Positions 28,065-36,694 of a DNA stretch of 64,000 nt are shown here, piece after piece. The DNA comes from Acetobacter okinawensis JCM 25146. Lineage in GTDB: Bacteria > Pseudomonadota > Alphaproteobacteria > Acetobacterales > Acetobacteraceae. Under the pieces are notes generated by a model. That model saw only the letters and a list, made by a program, of their open reading frames with translations. It was not told the origin of the DNA and did no database searches. The position numbers and the translations under genes were made by a program. The DNA lies in contig NZ_BAJU01000007.1 in assembly GCF_000613865.1 (NCBI RefSeq), positions 1 through 64,000 of the forward strand, written 5' to 3'. Every line of letters begins with the position of its first letter. Positions within the stretch are counted from its first letter, which is position 1.

Positions 28065-28643
28065 ATGGGGGAGATGTCTGGGTTGAGGTTGCTTTGCTGT
28101 GCATCTGCGTTGCCTCTGGCTGTCAGCCGGGGCGAACTGCCCGGAGGGGCAGACGTGCTGGCAACCGGTTTTGACCTGCAAAAAGCGGCGGCTTACCTGC
28201 CAGCGACCAGCCGCTTAACACTCCATTATGCCCCCGATGTTGCGGCCCCCGATGTGGACGGGCCTTTTCTGTGCTCGCAAAATGCTCTGCGTGACAGGGA
28301 TTATGGCCTGTGGGCAGGGCGGAATTTGCGGGATGTAGGGCCGGAGGAGCAGTTATCCTTTTTGTCCGATGTGGCGTTTGCTCCACCGGGGGGCGAGAGC
28401 TTTGCCGCCAGCTACCAAAGAATGGCCCACTGGCTGGATGTTTTGGAGCAGACGGTGCCAGCCGCTTTGGTGCTGGCGCGGCCAGCGTGCGTGCGTAACC
28501 TGATCCTGCGCGTGCTGTATCCGGGAGAAAACCCGGTGAGCATGGCCCATGCTGCCCGTGTGGATGTCTTGTCCAATAGTTACAGTCTGCTGAGCTGCCA
28601 CGCAGGCCGGTGGCGCGTGGCTATGCTGTCAGCCCCGATGTAA
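28065..28643 (+). CDS. Histidine-phosphatase-like protein lacking catalytic histidines
   Basis: A 192-residue protein with the layout of the phosphoglycerate-mutase/CobC histidine phosphatase fold: an N-terminal strand (GLRLLCCASALPLA) where RHG should be, LRDRDYGLWAGRNLRDV, FLSDVAFAPPGGESFAASYQR, and a strand LVLARPACVRNLILRVL where the second catalytic His (VTHGG) should be. Both catalytic histidines are replaced, so it is probably not a phosphatase. The start could be ATG 28065 or 28074. A cobalamin riboswitch begins about 60 bases downstream, and CobC is of this fold, which hints at a cobalamin link. This is inference. Confidence 0.6.
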   Translation: MGEMSGLRLLCCASALPLAVSRGELPGGADVLATGFDLQKAAAYLPATSRLTLHYAPDVAAPDVDGPFLCSQNALRDRDYGLWAGRNLRDVGPEEQLSFLSDVAFAPPGGESFAASYQRMAHWLDVLEQTVPAALVLARPACVRNLILRVLYPGENPVSMAHAARVDVLSNSYSLLSCHAGRWRVAMLSAPM

Positions 28644-28699
28644 AGGCGCTCCCCTTTTTTGCTCGCGGTGCTCTGGGCTTGCCGCTATAGGTTTAAGCT

Positions 28700-28890
28700 G
28701 TCGGTCAAAGGTTCCGTGCAAACGGATGAAAAGGGAACACCGTAAGCTCTGCTCAGGAGCAAGTCGGAGACTGTGCCCGCAACTGTAGGCAGTAGCCTGC
28801 CACCCGTTGCCCCATAAGGGGCAGCCACTGGTGCATGCCGGGAAGGCAGGGTGGAGTGCGCATCTGCAAGTCAGGAGACCTGCCTTTGTC
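28700..28890 (+). promoter_or_regulatory. Cobalamin riboswitch
   Basis: The conserved cobalamin aptamer elements occur in order: ggttccgtgc, aaaagggaa, gactgtgcccgcaactgta, gccactg, ccgggaaggc, and the B12 box aagtcaggagacctgcc ending near 28884. It is on the plus strand and ends about 50 bases before the start of the unknown 147-residue gene. It should repress expression of that gene, and the coupled dehydrogenase, when adenosylcobalamin is plentiful. Confidence 0.93.
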
Positions 28891-28938
28891 TTGCAAGCCA
28901 TGCCACCGGGCGGGACGGACCGGGGGCGGGGATGTGTG

Positions 28939-29382
28939 ATGTCACGGTATTTTCTGCCGGGTTCCAACCCGTATTCTTTTGCATGTTTTTCCACGGCGGG
29001 AGCGGGAGTGCACCCTGTCCTGCATCGTCTGCTCAGTCTGGCACCCAAACGAACAGAACTGCTAGCCTTTGTTGGGGAGAATGCTCCTGTCGCGGAGGAA
29101 GAGGCTCTGCGATATGCCGGGGGGCAGATGCTGGAAGTTTTTGCGCAGAACCTGCCACGTTCTTACGGAGAGAAAGGGCAGAGGCTGGAAGACCTGTTCC
29201 GTATGATGCTCGAGCATGCGCTTGATTTGGCCCACAAGGCCCGCTTTATGCACGAACAGGGTCCGCAGCAGACGGACACCACCCGGCAGGCCCTGATTAT
29301 GGCCTATGTGGCCGCGCAACATGTGATTGGTGCGCAGTGCAGAGCCATGGATTTGTATAACAGCAAAGGAACATGCTCATGA
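28939..29382 (+). CDS. Hypothetical protein under a cobalamin riboswitch
   Basis: A 147-residue protein, mostly helical and soluble, with no signal peptide, membrane segment or metal-binding cluster. I recognise no domain: it begins MSRYFLPGSNPYSFACF and has a long amphipathic middle (EDLFRMMLEHALDLAHKARFM). It is not CbtB, CbtA, BtuB or a Cob/Cbi enzyme, the usual cobalamin-riboswitch targets. ATG 28939 has GGGGAT about 6 bases upstream. Its TGA overlaps the ATG of the next dehydrogenase (ATGA), so both belong to one B12-controlled unit. Function unknown. Confidence 0.7.
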   Translation: MSRYFLPGSNPYSFACFSTAGAGVHPVLHRLLSLAPKRTELLAFVGENAPVAEEEALRYAGGQMLEVFAQNLPRSYGEKGQRLEDLFRMMLEHALDLAHKARFMHEQGPQQTDTTRQALIMAYVAAQHVIGAQCRAMDLYNSKGTCS

Positions 29383-30275
29383 AAATCGGATTTATCGGTC
29401 TTGGGGCAATGGGCCACCCTATGGCAAAGCGTCTTCTCAAGGCGGGGCATGCTCTTGTTGTCTATAATCGCACAGCCGCAAAAGCTGATGACCTGGTCGC
29501 GCAAGGTGCGGTTGTGGGCGCAACACCCGCTGCGGTCGCCCACGACGTTGATATTGTTTTTTCAATGCTGTTGGATGATGCCGCTACTCAGGATGCAACA
29601 TTCGGCCAAAACGGGATAGCCGCAGGGTTGTCACCCCATGCTGTGCACGTCTGTTGCAGCACAATTTCTCTCGCTCAGGCACGCCGGTTAAGAGATGGCC
29701 ATGCCGAGCGTGGGCAAACCTATGTTAGCGCCAGTGTTCTGGGGCGTCCTCCCGCAGCGGAGGCGGGAGAGTTATTTGTCATGGCCGCAGGGCAGGCTGA
29801 TGTGCTGGGCCGGCTGGAACCAGTGCTCCAGTGCTTTGGCCCAAAGATTTTTCGGGTGGGTGATGACTCGGTGCAGGCTAATCTTGTAAAACTGTCTTTG
29901 AATTTCATGATCTATTCGACCATAGAGCAAATGGCAGAGGTATTTGCCCTGAATGAAAAAGCCGGAACAGACCCACATACAATTTTTGAGATCATGACCG
30001 GGAGCTTCTACAATGCACCGGTTCACAAGAACTATGGCAAGCTGATGGTTGATCAGGAGTATGACCATCCCGGAGCGCCCGTTACACTCGGGCTGAAGGA
30101 TGTCGGCATGTTCATGAGCGCGGGAGGGGATTATGGTGTGCCACTCCCTTACGCATCTGTCGTGCGTGACCGTTTACTGAGCGCTATCAGTGCGGGTGAT
30201 GCGGAGCGAGATTTTGTTGTTATACAGGAACGCGTCCGGCAGGAGAGTGGCTTAAAGCAGGACAGCAAAAAATAG
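29379..30275 (+). CDS. 3-hydroxyisobutyrate dehydrogenase-family oxidoreductase
   Basis: This 298-residue enzyme of the beta-hydroxyacid dehydrogenase family has an N-terminal Rossmann motif (KIGFIGLGAMGHPMAKRL), substrate-binding segment STISLAQARRL replacing the usual DxSTxxP, the NLVKLSLNF block with catalytic Lys near 171, and the all-helical C-terminal domain with LGLKDVGM. It reduces or oxidises small hydroxyacids with NAD(P). I choose ATG 29379 over 29373 because AAAGGA is then 7 bases upstream and the start overlaps the previous stop. Control by the upstream cobalamin riboswitch is inferred from coupling; B12 dependence of the pathway is unknown. Confidence 0.85.
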   Translation: MKIGFIGLGAMGHPMAKRLLKAGHALVVYNRTAAKADDLVAQGAVVGATPAAVAHDVDIVFSMLLDDAATQDATFGQNGIAAGLSPHAVHVCCSTISLAQARRLRDGHAERGQTYVSASVLGRPPAAEAGELFVMAAGQADVLGRLEPVLQCFGPKIFRVGDDSVQANLVKLSLNFMIYSTIEQMAEVFALNEKAGTDPHTIFEIMTGSFYNAPVHKNYGKLMVDQEYDHPGAPVTLGLKDVGMFMSAGGDYGVPLPYASVVRDRLLSAISAGDAERDFVVIQERVRQESGLKQDSKK

Positions 30276-30293
30276 GCCAAGACTCTCCAGCCG

Positions 30294-30920
30294 TTAGGGT
30301 ATTCTGGATGTGGCCAGCTTTAACCCGAAAGCAATAAATACAAAACCGGTCATACGGTCGAGGATTTGAACAGCCTTGGGCTGGCGCAAAAGGCGGCTCA
30401 AGGATGCTGTTGCGGTAATCAGCACTGCAAACCAGATGAGTGTGATGACCACATGCAGGCAGGCCAGAAAAAAGCTGTATCGCGCGACTGATGCTCCGGC
30501 AGGCACGAACTGCGGCAGAAACGTAATATAAAAAACTCCCATTTTGGGATTGAGAAGATCAGTCAGGAAGCCACGCAAAAAAGCACTCGAACCTCTGGAG
30601 GAGGGCGAACAGCTTTCGGTCTGTAAGGTCGTTCTGGGCTTAAAAAGGAGTTTGCCTCCAAGCCAGATAAGGTAGAGTGCTCCAGCAAATTTAAGCACAG
30701 TATAGGCTAACGCAGAAGCACGTAATAACGTGCCCAACCCGAACGATACAGCCGCGCCCCAGATCAGGCACCCCAGCGCAATACCGGATGCTGCCAGCAT
30801 GGCAGGGCGTTGCCCGTCAACTGTTGCTGTGCGCAGCACCAAAGCAGTGTCTACACCCGGTGTGATCGTCAGAACAAACGCTGCCAGCGTAAAGGCGAGG
30901 AGTAGGGGGATATCAATCAT
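30294..30920 (-). CDS. LysE/RhtB family amino acid exporter
   Basis: A 208-residue inner-membrane protein with six helices and the family N-terminal motif TITPGVDTALVLRTATVDGQ, then GALYLIWLGGKLL, DLLNPKMGVFYITFLPQF and a final helix. LysE/RhtB proteins export amino acids such as homoserine, threonine or lysine. It converges with the dehydrogenase, with 18 bases between stops. Substrate unknown; a second family member is at 35179. Confidence 0.9.
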   Translation of the reverse strand: MIDIPLLLAFTLAAFVLTITPGVDTALVLRTATVDGQRPAMLAASGIALGCLIWGAAVSFGLGTLLRASALAYTVLKFAGALYLIWLGGKLLFKPRTTLQTESCSPSSRGSSAFLRGFLTDLLNPKMGVFYITFLPQFVPAGASVARYSFFLACLHVVITLIWFAVLITATASLSRLLRQPKAVQILDRMTGFVFIAFGLKLATSRIP

Positions 30921-31075
30921 CGCACGATCTTAACACATCAATCATGCGCAGGCATGGGGCACACCCAAAGTTGCTCAACAAAGGGGCATGAAATCCTGCA
31001 TACCATAACTCGCGGATGTGCCGCAGGCAGCCCAGAGCAGATGGTGTCCGCCCCGGTAGCCAATGCGTATGTAGT

Positions 31076-33241
31076 TTACCAGCGATAGGCCAAAGTCACG
31101 AACATGGCGCGCCCCGGCGCCCATGCGCATGCGACATTGCGGGTGCAGACCGCAACATATCGGCGGTCCGTTATGTTGGTTCCGTTAAGCTGGATAGATG
31201 TGCGTCTGTAATCAACATGCGCAACAATATCCCATACCAACTGGCTGGGAACGGCAAATGTCTCCGGTAGAGAGCCAGCCGTGTTGCCCGTGTAACGTAA
31301 ACCGACCCCCGCACCGAAGATAAGGTCATGCAGGATATGGATGTCCCGTTTAAGGAAGAGCGAGGCCATGTGGGATGGCACGGCAACAGGCCGCTGATTG
31401 ATTTGCGAGGTGGTTGTGGATTTTGTTATTCTGGGGTCCTGATAGGTAAAAGAAGCCAGAAAATCTATTTTCCCCGGCAGGCGACCCATACCTTCGAACT
31501 CAAAGCCTTTGGTCCGTTGTTCACCTGCCTGAATATCATAAGTTGAATCCGCTGGGTCCGGGGTGAGGATATTGGTTTCAACCAGATCAAAAAAATCGGC
31601 TGTCAGCATCAGGTGTTCGCCCCACGGCGTACCCGGCAATGGCTTGTATTTTAACCCGGCTTCAATCTGCTTCCCACGGGTTGGCAGAAAAGGGGTATTC
31701 AGGCGTGTGGTGCCAACCTGAGGCTGGAATGATGTTGAATACGCCACATATGGTGCGAACCCCAAAGGTGCTGTGTAAAGCAGACCTGCGCGGCCGGTAA
31801 ACGCATTGTTTTTTTGTGGTGTCTGCAAACCGGTGAGGTTGTTTACAGTCAGGCTCTGGGTAAAATCCCCTCGTCCTGAAAGCGTTAAATGGAAATTATG
31901 CCAGTCAGCCTGTTCCTGCGCGTAAAGTCCGGTCTGGCTTTCTGTCTCGTTTGTATTGGTTGTGGTGCCATATGATGGCCATGTAATGGCGCGGTACACC
32001 GGATTATAAAGATCCAGCGAGGGCGCATTACCCTGCCCACGACGGTTTGCCAGAAAATCACTGCGGAAATCAACGCCCACAAGCAGTTCATGCTTGACGG
32101 GACCAGTTGTAAGTTTGAGGTCGGAGCGCGTATCAAGCGTGACATTGTTGTAATTGGCAGATTGGCGGAGTGCCTGACGCGTAATGGTGCGCTGGTCGCT
32201 GGAAAGCGCTTTGGTTGTTACAAAGCGGTAGTCCAAGTCCAAATGGGCATAACGCATATTTTGGGTAATGCTCCAGTTGGGCAGAATACGGCGTGTCAGG
32301 CTATAGCCAATGGCAGCCTGCCGTTTGGAATACACGTCATAATTGGCATCGCTGGATAAGAAGTCGCGTGCGATGCGTCCATATTTTGTTGCGGTAATTG
32401 TGCCCGCAGCAGGCAGGAACTGTGCTGTAGAGCCCGCATCCAACTGCTCAAAACTGGCGAGTATGGTAAAATCAGTTTTGTCGTCCGGCTTCCATCTTAG
32501 GGATGGAGCCACGTAAATCTCATTGTTTTTGATGTTGTTTGCATAGGTGTTTGATTTGCGGATCAGACCATTAAAACGCCATAACAGTGTTTTGGAGGGG
32601 TTGACCGCGCCACCAATATCGGCCGCCCCCTGAACCCGGCTGTAGGACCCTGTTTGAAAATTGATCTCGTTTTTTTGTCCTGCATTCGGGCGTTTGCTCA
32701 CCGCGTTAATAATGCCGCCAAGTTGCCCTGACCCATAAAGGGCGGATGTTGCGCCGCGGAGCACGTCCATTTCCTCCAGCCCCCATGGTTCGATACTGAA
32801 AGACTGGGAGGATGTTGCATCCGGCGTGCGCGTGCCATCCAGATAGATGTCGGGCGAAAACCCCCGGATCGTACCAAAATACCCTCTGGGATCGTCCTTG
32901 GACCCGTAGTCAGAAACACCAGCCGCATAGCGCACGGCTTCCGAAACACTGCGCGAGTTCAGGATTGCCATCCGTTCCTGAGTAATCACGGTAATGTTCT
33001 GGGGTGTCTGCTCGATGGGTGTATCTGTTTTGGTGGCGGAAAACCCGTTACGCGCCAGCAGGCCGTGCCGTAATGCCGAGACGTCGATTGTTTCGTCTTT
33101 GCTGGTTTTGTCCTGGGGGACGGGCTGTTTGACTTTGGTGGGTTTATCCTGCGGAGCCTGCGGTGTTGTTGCAAAGGCATGTGTTGCCAGAAGCAGCAAA
33201 AACGAAGACGCAAGTAAAACTGTGCGGACGGAGTGCTGCAT
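31076..33241 (-). CDS. TonB-dependent siderophore receptor
   Basis: A 721-residue outer-membrane receptor of the FhuA/FpvA type: a signal peptide ending near ATHAFA, a TonB-box-like region, plug domain (TPQNITVITQERMAI, then GFSPDIYLDGTRTP, VLRGATSALYGSGQLGGIINAVSKRP), then a 22-strand barrel finishing in aromatic LAYRW. It imports a ferric siderophore with TonB-ExbBD energy. I choose ATG 33241 at the signal peptide; an upstream in-frame codon at 33280 is possible. A Fur box lies 48 bases before this start. An AraC regulator is immediately upstream on the same strand. Confidence 0.93.
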   Translation of the reverse strand: MQHSVRTVLLASSFLLLLATHAFATTPQAPQDKPTKVKQPVPQDKTSKDETIDVSALRHGLLARNGFSATKTDTPIEQTPQNITVITQERMAILNSRSVSEAVRYAAGVSDYGSKDDPRGYFGTIRGFSPDIYLDGTRTPDATSSQSFSIEPWGLEEMDVLRGATSALYGSGQLGGIINAVSKRPNAGQKNEINFQTGSYSRVQGAADIGGAVNPSKTLLWRFNGLIRKSNTYANNIKNNEIYVAPSLRWKPDDKTDFTILASFEQLDAGSTAQFLPAAGTITATKYGRIARDFLSSDANYDVYSKRQAAIGYSLTRRILPNWSITQNMRYAHLDLDYRFVTTKALSSDQRTITRQALRQSANYNNVTLDTRSDLKLTTGPVKHELLVGVDFRSDFLANRRGQGNAPSLDLYNPVYRAITWPSYGTTTNTNETESQTGLYAQEQADWHNFHLTLSGRGDFTQSLTVNNLTGLQTPQKNNAFTGRAGLLYTAPLGFAPYVAYSTSFQPQVGTTRLNTPFLPTRGKQIEAGLKYKPLPGTPWGEHLMLTADFFDLVETNILTPDPADSTYDIQAGEQRTKGFEFEGMGRLPGKIDFLASFTYQDPRITKSTTTSQINQRPVAVPSHMASLFLKRDIHILHDLIFGAGVGLRYTGNTAGSLPETFAVPSQLVWDIVAHVDYRRTSIQLNGTNITDRRYVAVCTRNVACAWAPGRAMFVTLAYRW

Positions 33242-33288
33242 GAACGTAGAGTGCTCATCATAAATGTTGATGGCCTCCAATAGTGCAT

Positions 33289-33305
33289 TTGATAATCATT
33301 ATCAA
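33289..33305. promoter_or_regulatory. Fur box upstream of the TonB receptor
   Basis: The 17-base sequence TTGATAATCATTATCAA is an almost perfect palindrome and matches the core of the Fur consensus. It is placed to repress the receptor under iron-replete conditions. Confidence 0.85.
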
Positions 33306-33389
33306 TATAATCCTGCGCGTTGGCGGCGGGCATCCCCTATAATGTCATCGTGCCTGTGGCTTATTGGCACCACGTCTTGCCATCTGACC

Positions 33390-34199
33390 CTATGTTTGCA
33401 AATTCCGGAAATGGACGGGCGATAAACCCATCAGGTTTGTAAATGCTTTTGCAAATGCACTCAGCGATGCGTAACCGACATTGGCCGCGACATCAGTAAC
33501 CCGATGGCCTTCAGCCAGCAGGCCTGCCGCGCGGAAGAGGCGCGCCTGCGTAATCCAGTCCTGCCATGTCATTCCTGTTTCTTCCTGAAAATGACGGCGG
33601 AAACTCCGTTCTGACATGCCAGCCTGTTGCAGCGCTCCAGTCAGGTTTGCAAGGCCGAGGTTGGCAAGGGCCGCATCCATGGCGCGCACCAAAGACGGGT
33701 GGGTTGCCCGTGGTAACGTAAAAAGTCGGTTAGTTTTCGCCTGCATCTGCTCCACACAGAGCAGGCCAAGAGTGTGGAAAAAACTCTGGGCAATGGGGGA
33801 CTGCTCGGCTGCCCCAGCTTGCCAGCGCAGAGTATGGAGCAACATCTCCTGTAGCATGGTCGTTATGGGGAATATCTGCACATGCTCTGTCTGGACATGT
33901 GGAAAACAGGCCGGGTCAAAATAAACGGAAACACCATCCAGATCACAGATCATGGTTCGGTGCCGTGTTTGTGCTGGAATCCAGATAGCGTGAGCCGTGG
34001 GCAGAAGGTGATGACCATCCGGGCCTTCAACCTGTGTTGTTCCACGTCTTGCGTAAGTAATCTGGTGGCACGGGTGGGCGTGCCAGTCGTAAAATATGGC
34101 GCAAGACGGATTGCGGAAGGCAAAACCGGGCTTTGCTGAAGTGTCCAGTCTGTTCGCGACAAGAACGCTGTGTGTTTCCGTGGCTGTCAGAGTTTTCAT
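33390..34199 (-). CDS. AraC-family transcriptional regulator
   Basis: A 269-residue regulator. The first ~110 residues form a cupin-like sensor (IFYDWHAHPCHQITYARRGTTQV), and the last ~100 the double helix-turn-helix (LTGALQQAGMSERSFRRHFQEETGMTW, then VTDVAANVGYASLSAFAKAFTNLMGLSPVHFR). Its 3' end is about 150 bases from the siderophore receptor start, and it is divergent from the methyltransferase-LysE genes, so it may control either. Regulators of this architecture often govern exporters or siderophore uptake. The inducer is unknown. Confidence 0.92.
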   Translation of the reverse strand: MKTLTATETHSVLVANRLDTSAKPGFAFRNPSCAIFYDWHAHPCHQITYARRGTTQVEGPDGHHLLPTAHAIWIPAQTRHRTMICDLDGVSVYFDPACFPHVQTEHVQIFPITTMLQEMLLHTLRWQAGAAEQSPIAQSFFHTLGLLCVEQMQAKTNRLFTLPRATHPSLVRAMDAALANLGLANLTGALQQAGMSERSFRRHFQEETGMTWQDWITQARLFRAAGLLAEGHRVTDVAANVGYASLSAFAKAFTNLMGLSPVHFRNLQT

Positions 34200-34284
34200 T
34201 GGCCGATATCCGGTTGTTTATGGCCGGATAGCGTTAGACGGCCAATTGCCCATACCTTACCTTGAACCAACAAGGAAAGGAATC

Positions 34285-35058
34285 ATGATGTCTGTTGCTC
34301 GTACATCTCACGATGCTCGGATTGTTGCGCAGTTCACACGTTGGGCAAAACCGTTTGCTGAACTGGCTATTCACGCAGAGGCAGACAGCTTGGCGCAGAC
34401 GCTCGCCGCCTGTGCTGTGTGCTCCGACATGCCCGTGCTGGATGTTGCCTGCGGCCCCGGGATTGTCGCCTGTGAACTGGCGCGTGCCGGAGCACAGGTT
34501 ACAGCTCTTGACCTGACACCCGCCATGATTGAGCAGGCCCGCCAACGTGCGAACAATATGGGTGTGACAGTTGCATATCATATTGGCTCTGCGCTGCATT
34601 TACCGTTTCAGGCCGAGAGTTTTGACCGGGTGGTGACACGCTACAGCTTGCACCACATGCTGGAGCCCCAGAAAGTTTTGGCGGAAATGGTGCGTGTTTG
34701 CCGTCCCGGTGGCCGGATTATTGTCATTGACGCCACTCCAGCTCCGGAATGCCAGAAAAACTATGACCGGGCGGAAACACTCCGGGATCCTTCGCATACC
34801 AGTGCCCTGACACTGGATCAGTTACTGTCGTTGGGTGCTGAAGCAGGGCTGTCTCCGGTTATGATGCGCCAGTATCGCCTTGAGTCCCGTTTGCACGATC
34901 AGGTCGCGCCGGAGGATTGGAGTGCTCTGCAGGCACTGTTTGCAGAGGATATTGCAGGCGGTGAGGATCGTCTGGGCATGGGAGCGTGGGAGAGTGCGGA
35001 CGGGATCCGCTTTTATTTCCCCATTTCAATCGTGGCATGGAGCAAAGTTGTCCGGTAG
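34285..35058 (+). CDS. SAM-dependent class I methyltransferase
   Basis: A 257-residue methyltransferase with SAM motif I VLDVACGPGIVACELA (near 50), motif II ALDLTPAMIEQA, DRVVTRYSLHHM, and MVRVCRPGGRIIVID. The substrate is not evident; UbiE-like small-molecule methylases are the nearest class. ATG 34285 follows AAGGAAAGG. It is divergent from the AraC regulator and about 120 bases before a LysE-type exporter on the same strand, so AraC-methylase-exporter may form one response unit, for example to a toxic small molecule. Confidence 0.87.
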   Translation: MMSVARTSHDARIVAQFTRWAKPFAELAIHAEADSLAQTLAACAVCSDMPVLDVACGPGIVACELARAGAQVTALDLTPAMIEQARQRANNMGVTVAYHIGSALHLPFQAESFDRVVTRYSLHHMLEPQKVLAEMVRVCRPGGRIIVIDATPAPECQKNYDRAETLRDPSHTSALTLDQLLSLGAEAGLSPVMMRQYRLESRLHDQVAPEDWSALQALFAEDIAGGEDRLGMGAWESADGIRFYFPISIVAWSKVVR

Positions 35059-35178
35059 CCTGTGAGTCAGTGTTTTTTGTGTTGCCTGTTCTTTTTTGGC
35101 GCAATCGTGTTTCCGCGCAGGTTGTGTTTGCCTGCATTGTGGAGTGTATTGCCCGATGTTGCAGAGCAGGATTAAAGC

Positions 35179-35823
35179 ATGCCGGATATGTTGTTACCCA
35201 TACTGACCTTTGCCGCCGCATGGGGCGTTCTGGTGCTGACACCAGGGACCGAAACGGCGCTTGTTATCCGTCTGGGCATGAATGTCGGGCGTTCTGCGGC
35301 ACTGGGGGCGGCACTGGGTACGGGCACTGGGCTTGCTCTTTGGGGCGTAGGCACTGCGTTTGGGGTCAGTGCGCTGGTTGCGGCCTCCCCCACGCTGTAT
35401 CTGACGTTGCAATGGGCAGGGGCCATTTATCTGGCTTTTTTGGGTATCAGACTGCTTAGACCCTCTACCGGGGCCAATGATCAGGCTCAGGCAGATGTGC
35501 AGGCCCGCTGGGTTGCGGGCATGGGTACGGGGTACCAGCGTGGTCTGCTCACAACGTGCCTGAACCCGCTGGTGGGTGTCTTTGACCTGACGGCCTTTGC
35601 GCAGTTCATTCCAGCAGGTGTTGAGCGGGTCAGCTACTCTCTGCTGCTTGCCGGGGTGCAGGTGGTTATGGCTGTCGTGTGGTACGCGGTGCTGGCCTGT
35701 CTGGCATTTTCGCTCGGTCGTGTTCTGTCCAGCCCCAAAGTGGTGCGCGCGCTGGATATGCTGACGGGTGTGGTTTTTCTCTATTTTGCGTTCAGGCTGG
35801 TCCTGAGTGGCCTTCCCGCCTGA
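35179..35823 (+). CDS. LysE/RhtB family exporter
   Basis: A 214-residue six-helix exporter with the N-terminal motif VLTPGTETALVIRLGMNVGR, GAIYLAFLGIRLL and LTTCLNPLVGVFDLTAFAQF. It is a paralogue of the exporter at 30294 but clearly diverged. It follows the methyltransferase on the same strand and precedes an IclR regulator; it could be controlled by either neighbouring regulator. Substrate unknown. Confidence 0.9.
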   Translation: MPDMLLPILTFAAAWGVLVLTPGTETALVIRLGMNVGRSAALGAALGTGTGLALWGVGTAFGVSALVAASPTLYLTLQWAGAIYLAFLGIRLLRPSTGANDQAQADVQARWVAGMGTGYQRGLLTTCLNPLVGVFDLTAFAQFIPAGVERVSYSLLLAGVQVVMAVVWYAVLACLAFSLGRVLSSPKVVRALDMLTGVVFLYFAFRLVLSGLPA

Positions 35824-35874
35824 CGCGTCGGGGCGCTGTGGCTTAAAGGTTCAGCCATGATGGATTGAGAGGCG

Positions 35875-36606
35875 ATGCGCAAAACACCCAAGCTTATTCA
35901 GTCCATAGAGCGTTCTGCCGCTATTTTGGAAATTATTGCCCAGCAGGGTGGGGGCGCGCGCTTGCAGCAGATTGCCAGTATTTCTGGTATTGGCAAAACA
36001 ACAGTGCACAATATTTTGCAAACTCTGGACCATCTGGGCTACGTGCAGCGCCGCGCGGGGGACATGCGCTACCATTTGGGAGGGCGCATCCTCAATATCG
36101 CGCGGATTGCAGGGGATGACAACATGCTGCGTGCCCGCCTGCGCCCGGTGCTGGAGAGTATCGCGCGTAAAAGTGGTGCTACGGCGTGGTTGGCCGTGCC
36201 CAGCGGGGATCAGGCAACTTATCTGGATATTGTGGACCCCAAGGGGTTTTGTGCAGGGCTGCCCGCCATGCCGCAGCGTGAAAACCTGGAAGGGTCTGCT
36301 GTGGGCTGGGTCTTTCTGGCCTGTGTGCCGGGCTTGGGCAAGCGGGTTCTGGCAACGCGCGCCAATGCGCTGGATGATGATGTGCTGAGCCGAATAGAAG
36401 ATGTCCGCATCAAAGGATATGCGCTGGATCTGGAGGCATACAGGCCGGGTTTGAATGGCGTTGCCATTCCATGGCGTGACAATGGAGAGGTCCGGGCCAG
36501 TCTGTGCCTGACAGGCCCGCCAGACAGCTTCCCCCGCCACCGCCTGATCCGGCTTGCATGGATGATGATGCGTGCTGTAGAGCCGCAAAATATTCAGCAA
36601 TATTGA
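35875..36606 (+). CDS. IclR-family transcriptional regulator
   Basis: A full-length 243-residue IclR protein: an N-terminal winged helix (LIQSIERSAAILEIIAQQ, LQQIASISGIGKTTVHNILQTLDHLGYVQ) and the C-terminal effector domain (KSGATAWLAVPSGDQATYLDIVDP onward to VAIPWRDN and ASLCLTG). It precedes the HbpS-like protein and MFS transporter genes on the same strand and probably regulates them through the inverted repeat at 36613-36645. The ligand is unknown. Compare the truncated IclR fragment at 1320-1709. Confidence 0.92.
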   Translation: MRKTPKLIQSIERSAAILEIIAQQGGGARLQQIASISGIGKTTVHNILQTLDHLGYVQRRAGDMRYHLGGRILNIARIAGDDNMLRARLRPVLESIARKSGATAWLAVPSGDQATYLDIVDPKGFCAGLPAMPQRENLEGSAVGWVFLACVPGLGKRVLATRANALDDDVLSRIEDVRIKGYALDLEAYRPGLNGVAIPWRDNGEVRASLCLTGPPDSFPRHRLIRLAWMMMRAVEPQNIQQY

Positions 36607-36612
36607 ACAAAT

Positions 36613-36645
36613 GGGGTTTACGTTATTTTGAACGTTCCTTTCCCC
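36613..36645. promoter_or_regulatory. Inverted repeat, candidate IclR operator
   Basis: An imperfect palindrome (GGGG..ACGTT, 6-base centre, AACGT..CCCC) sits between the IclR stop and the HbpS-like gene. Its position suggests an operator or promoter control site for the downstream pair. No experimental consensus supports it. Confidence 0.35.
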
Positions 36646-36694
36646 ACCTGTGTGATTAACTACGGGCCTTTACGTACACAGGGATGTTCTCACC

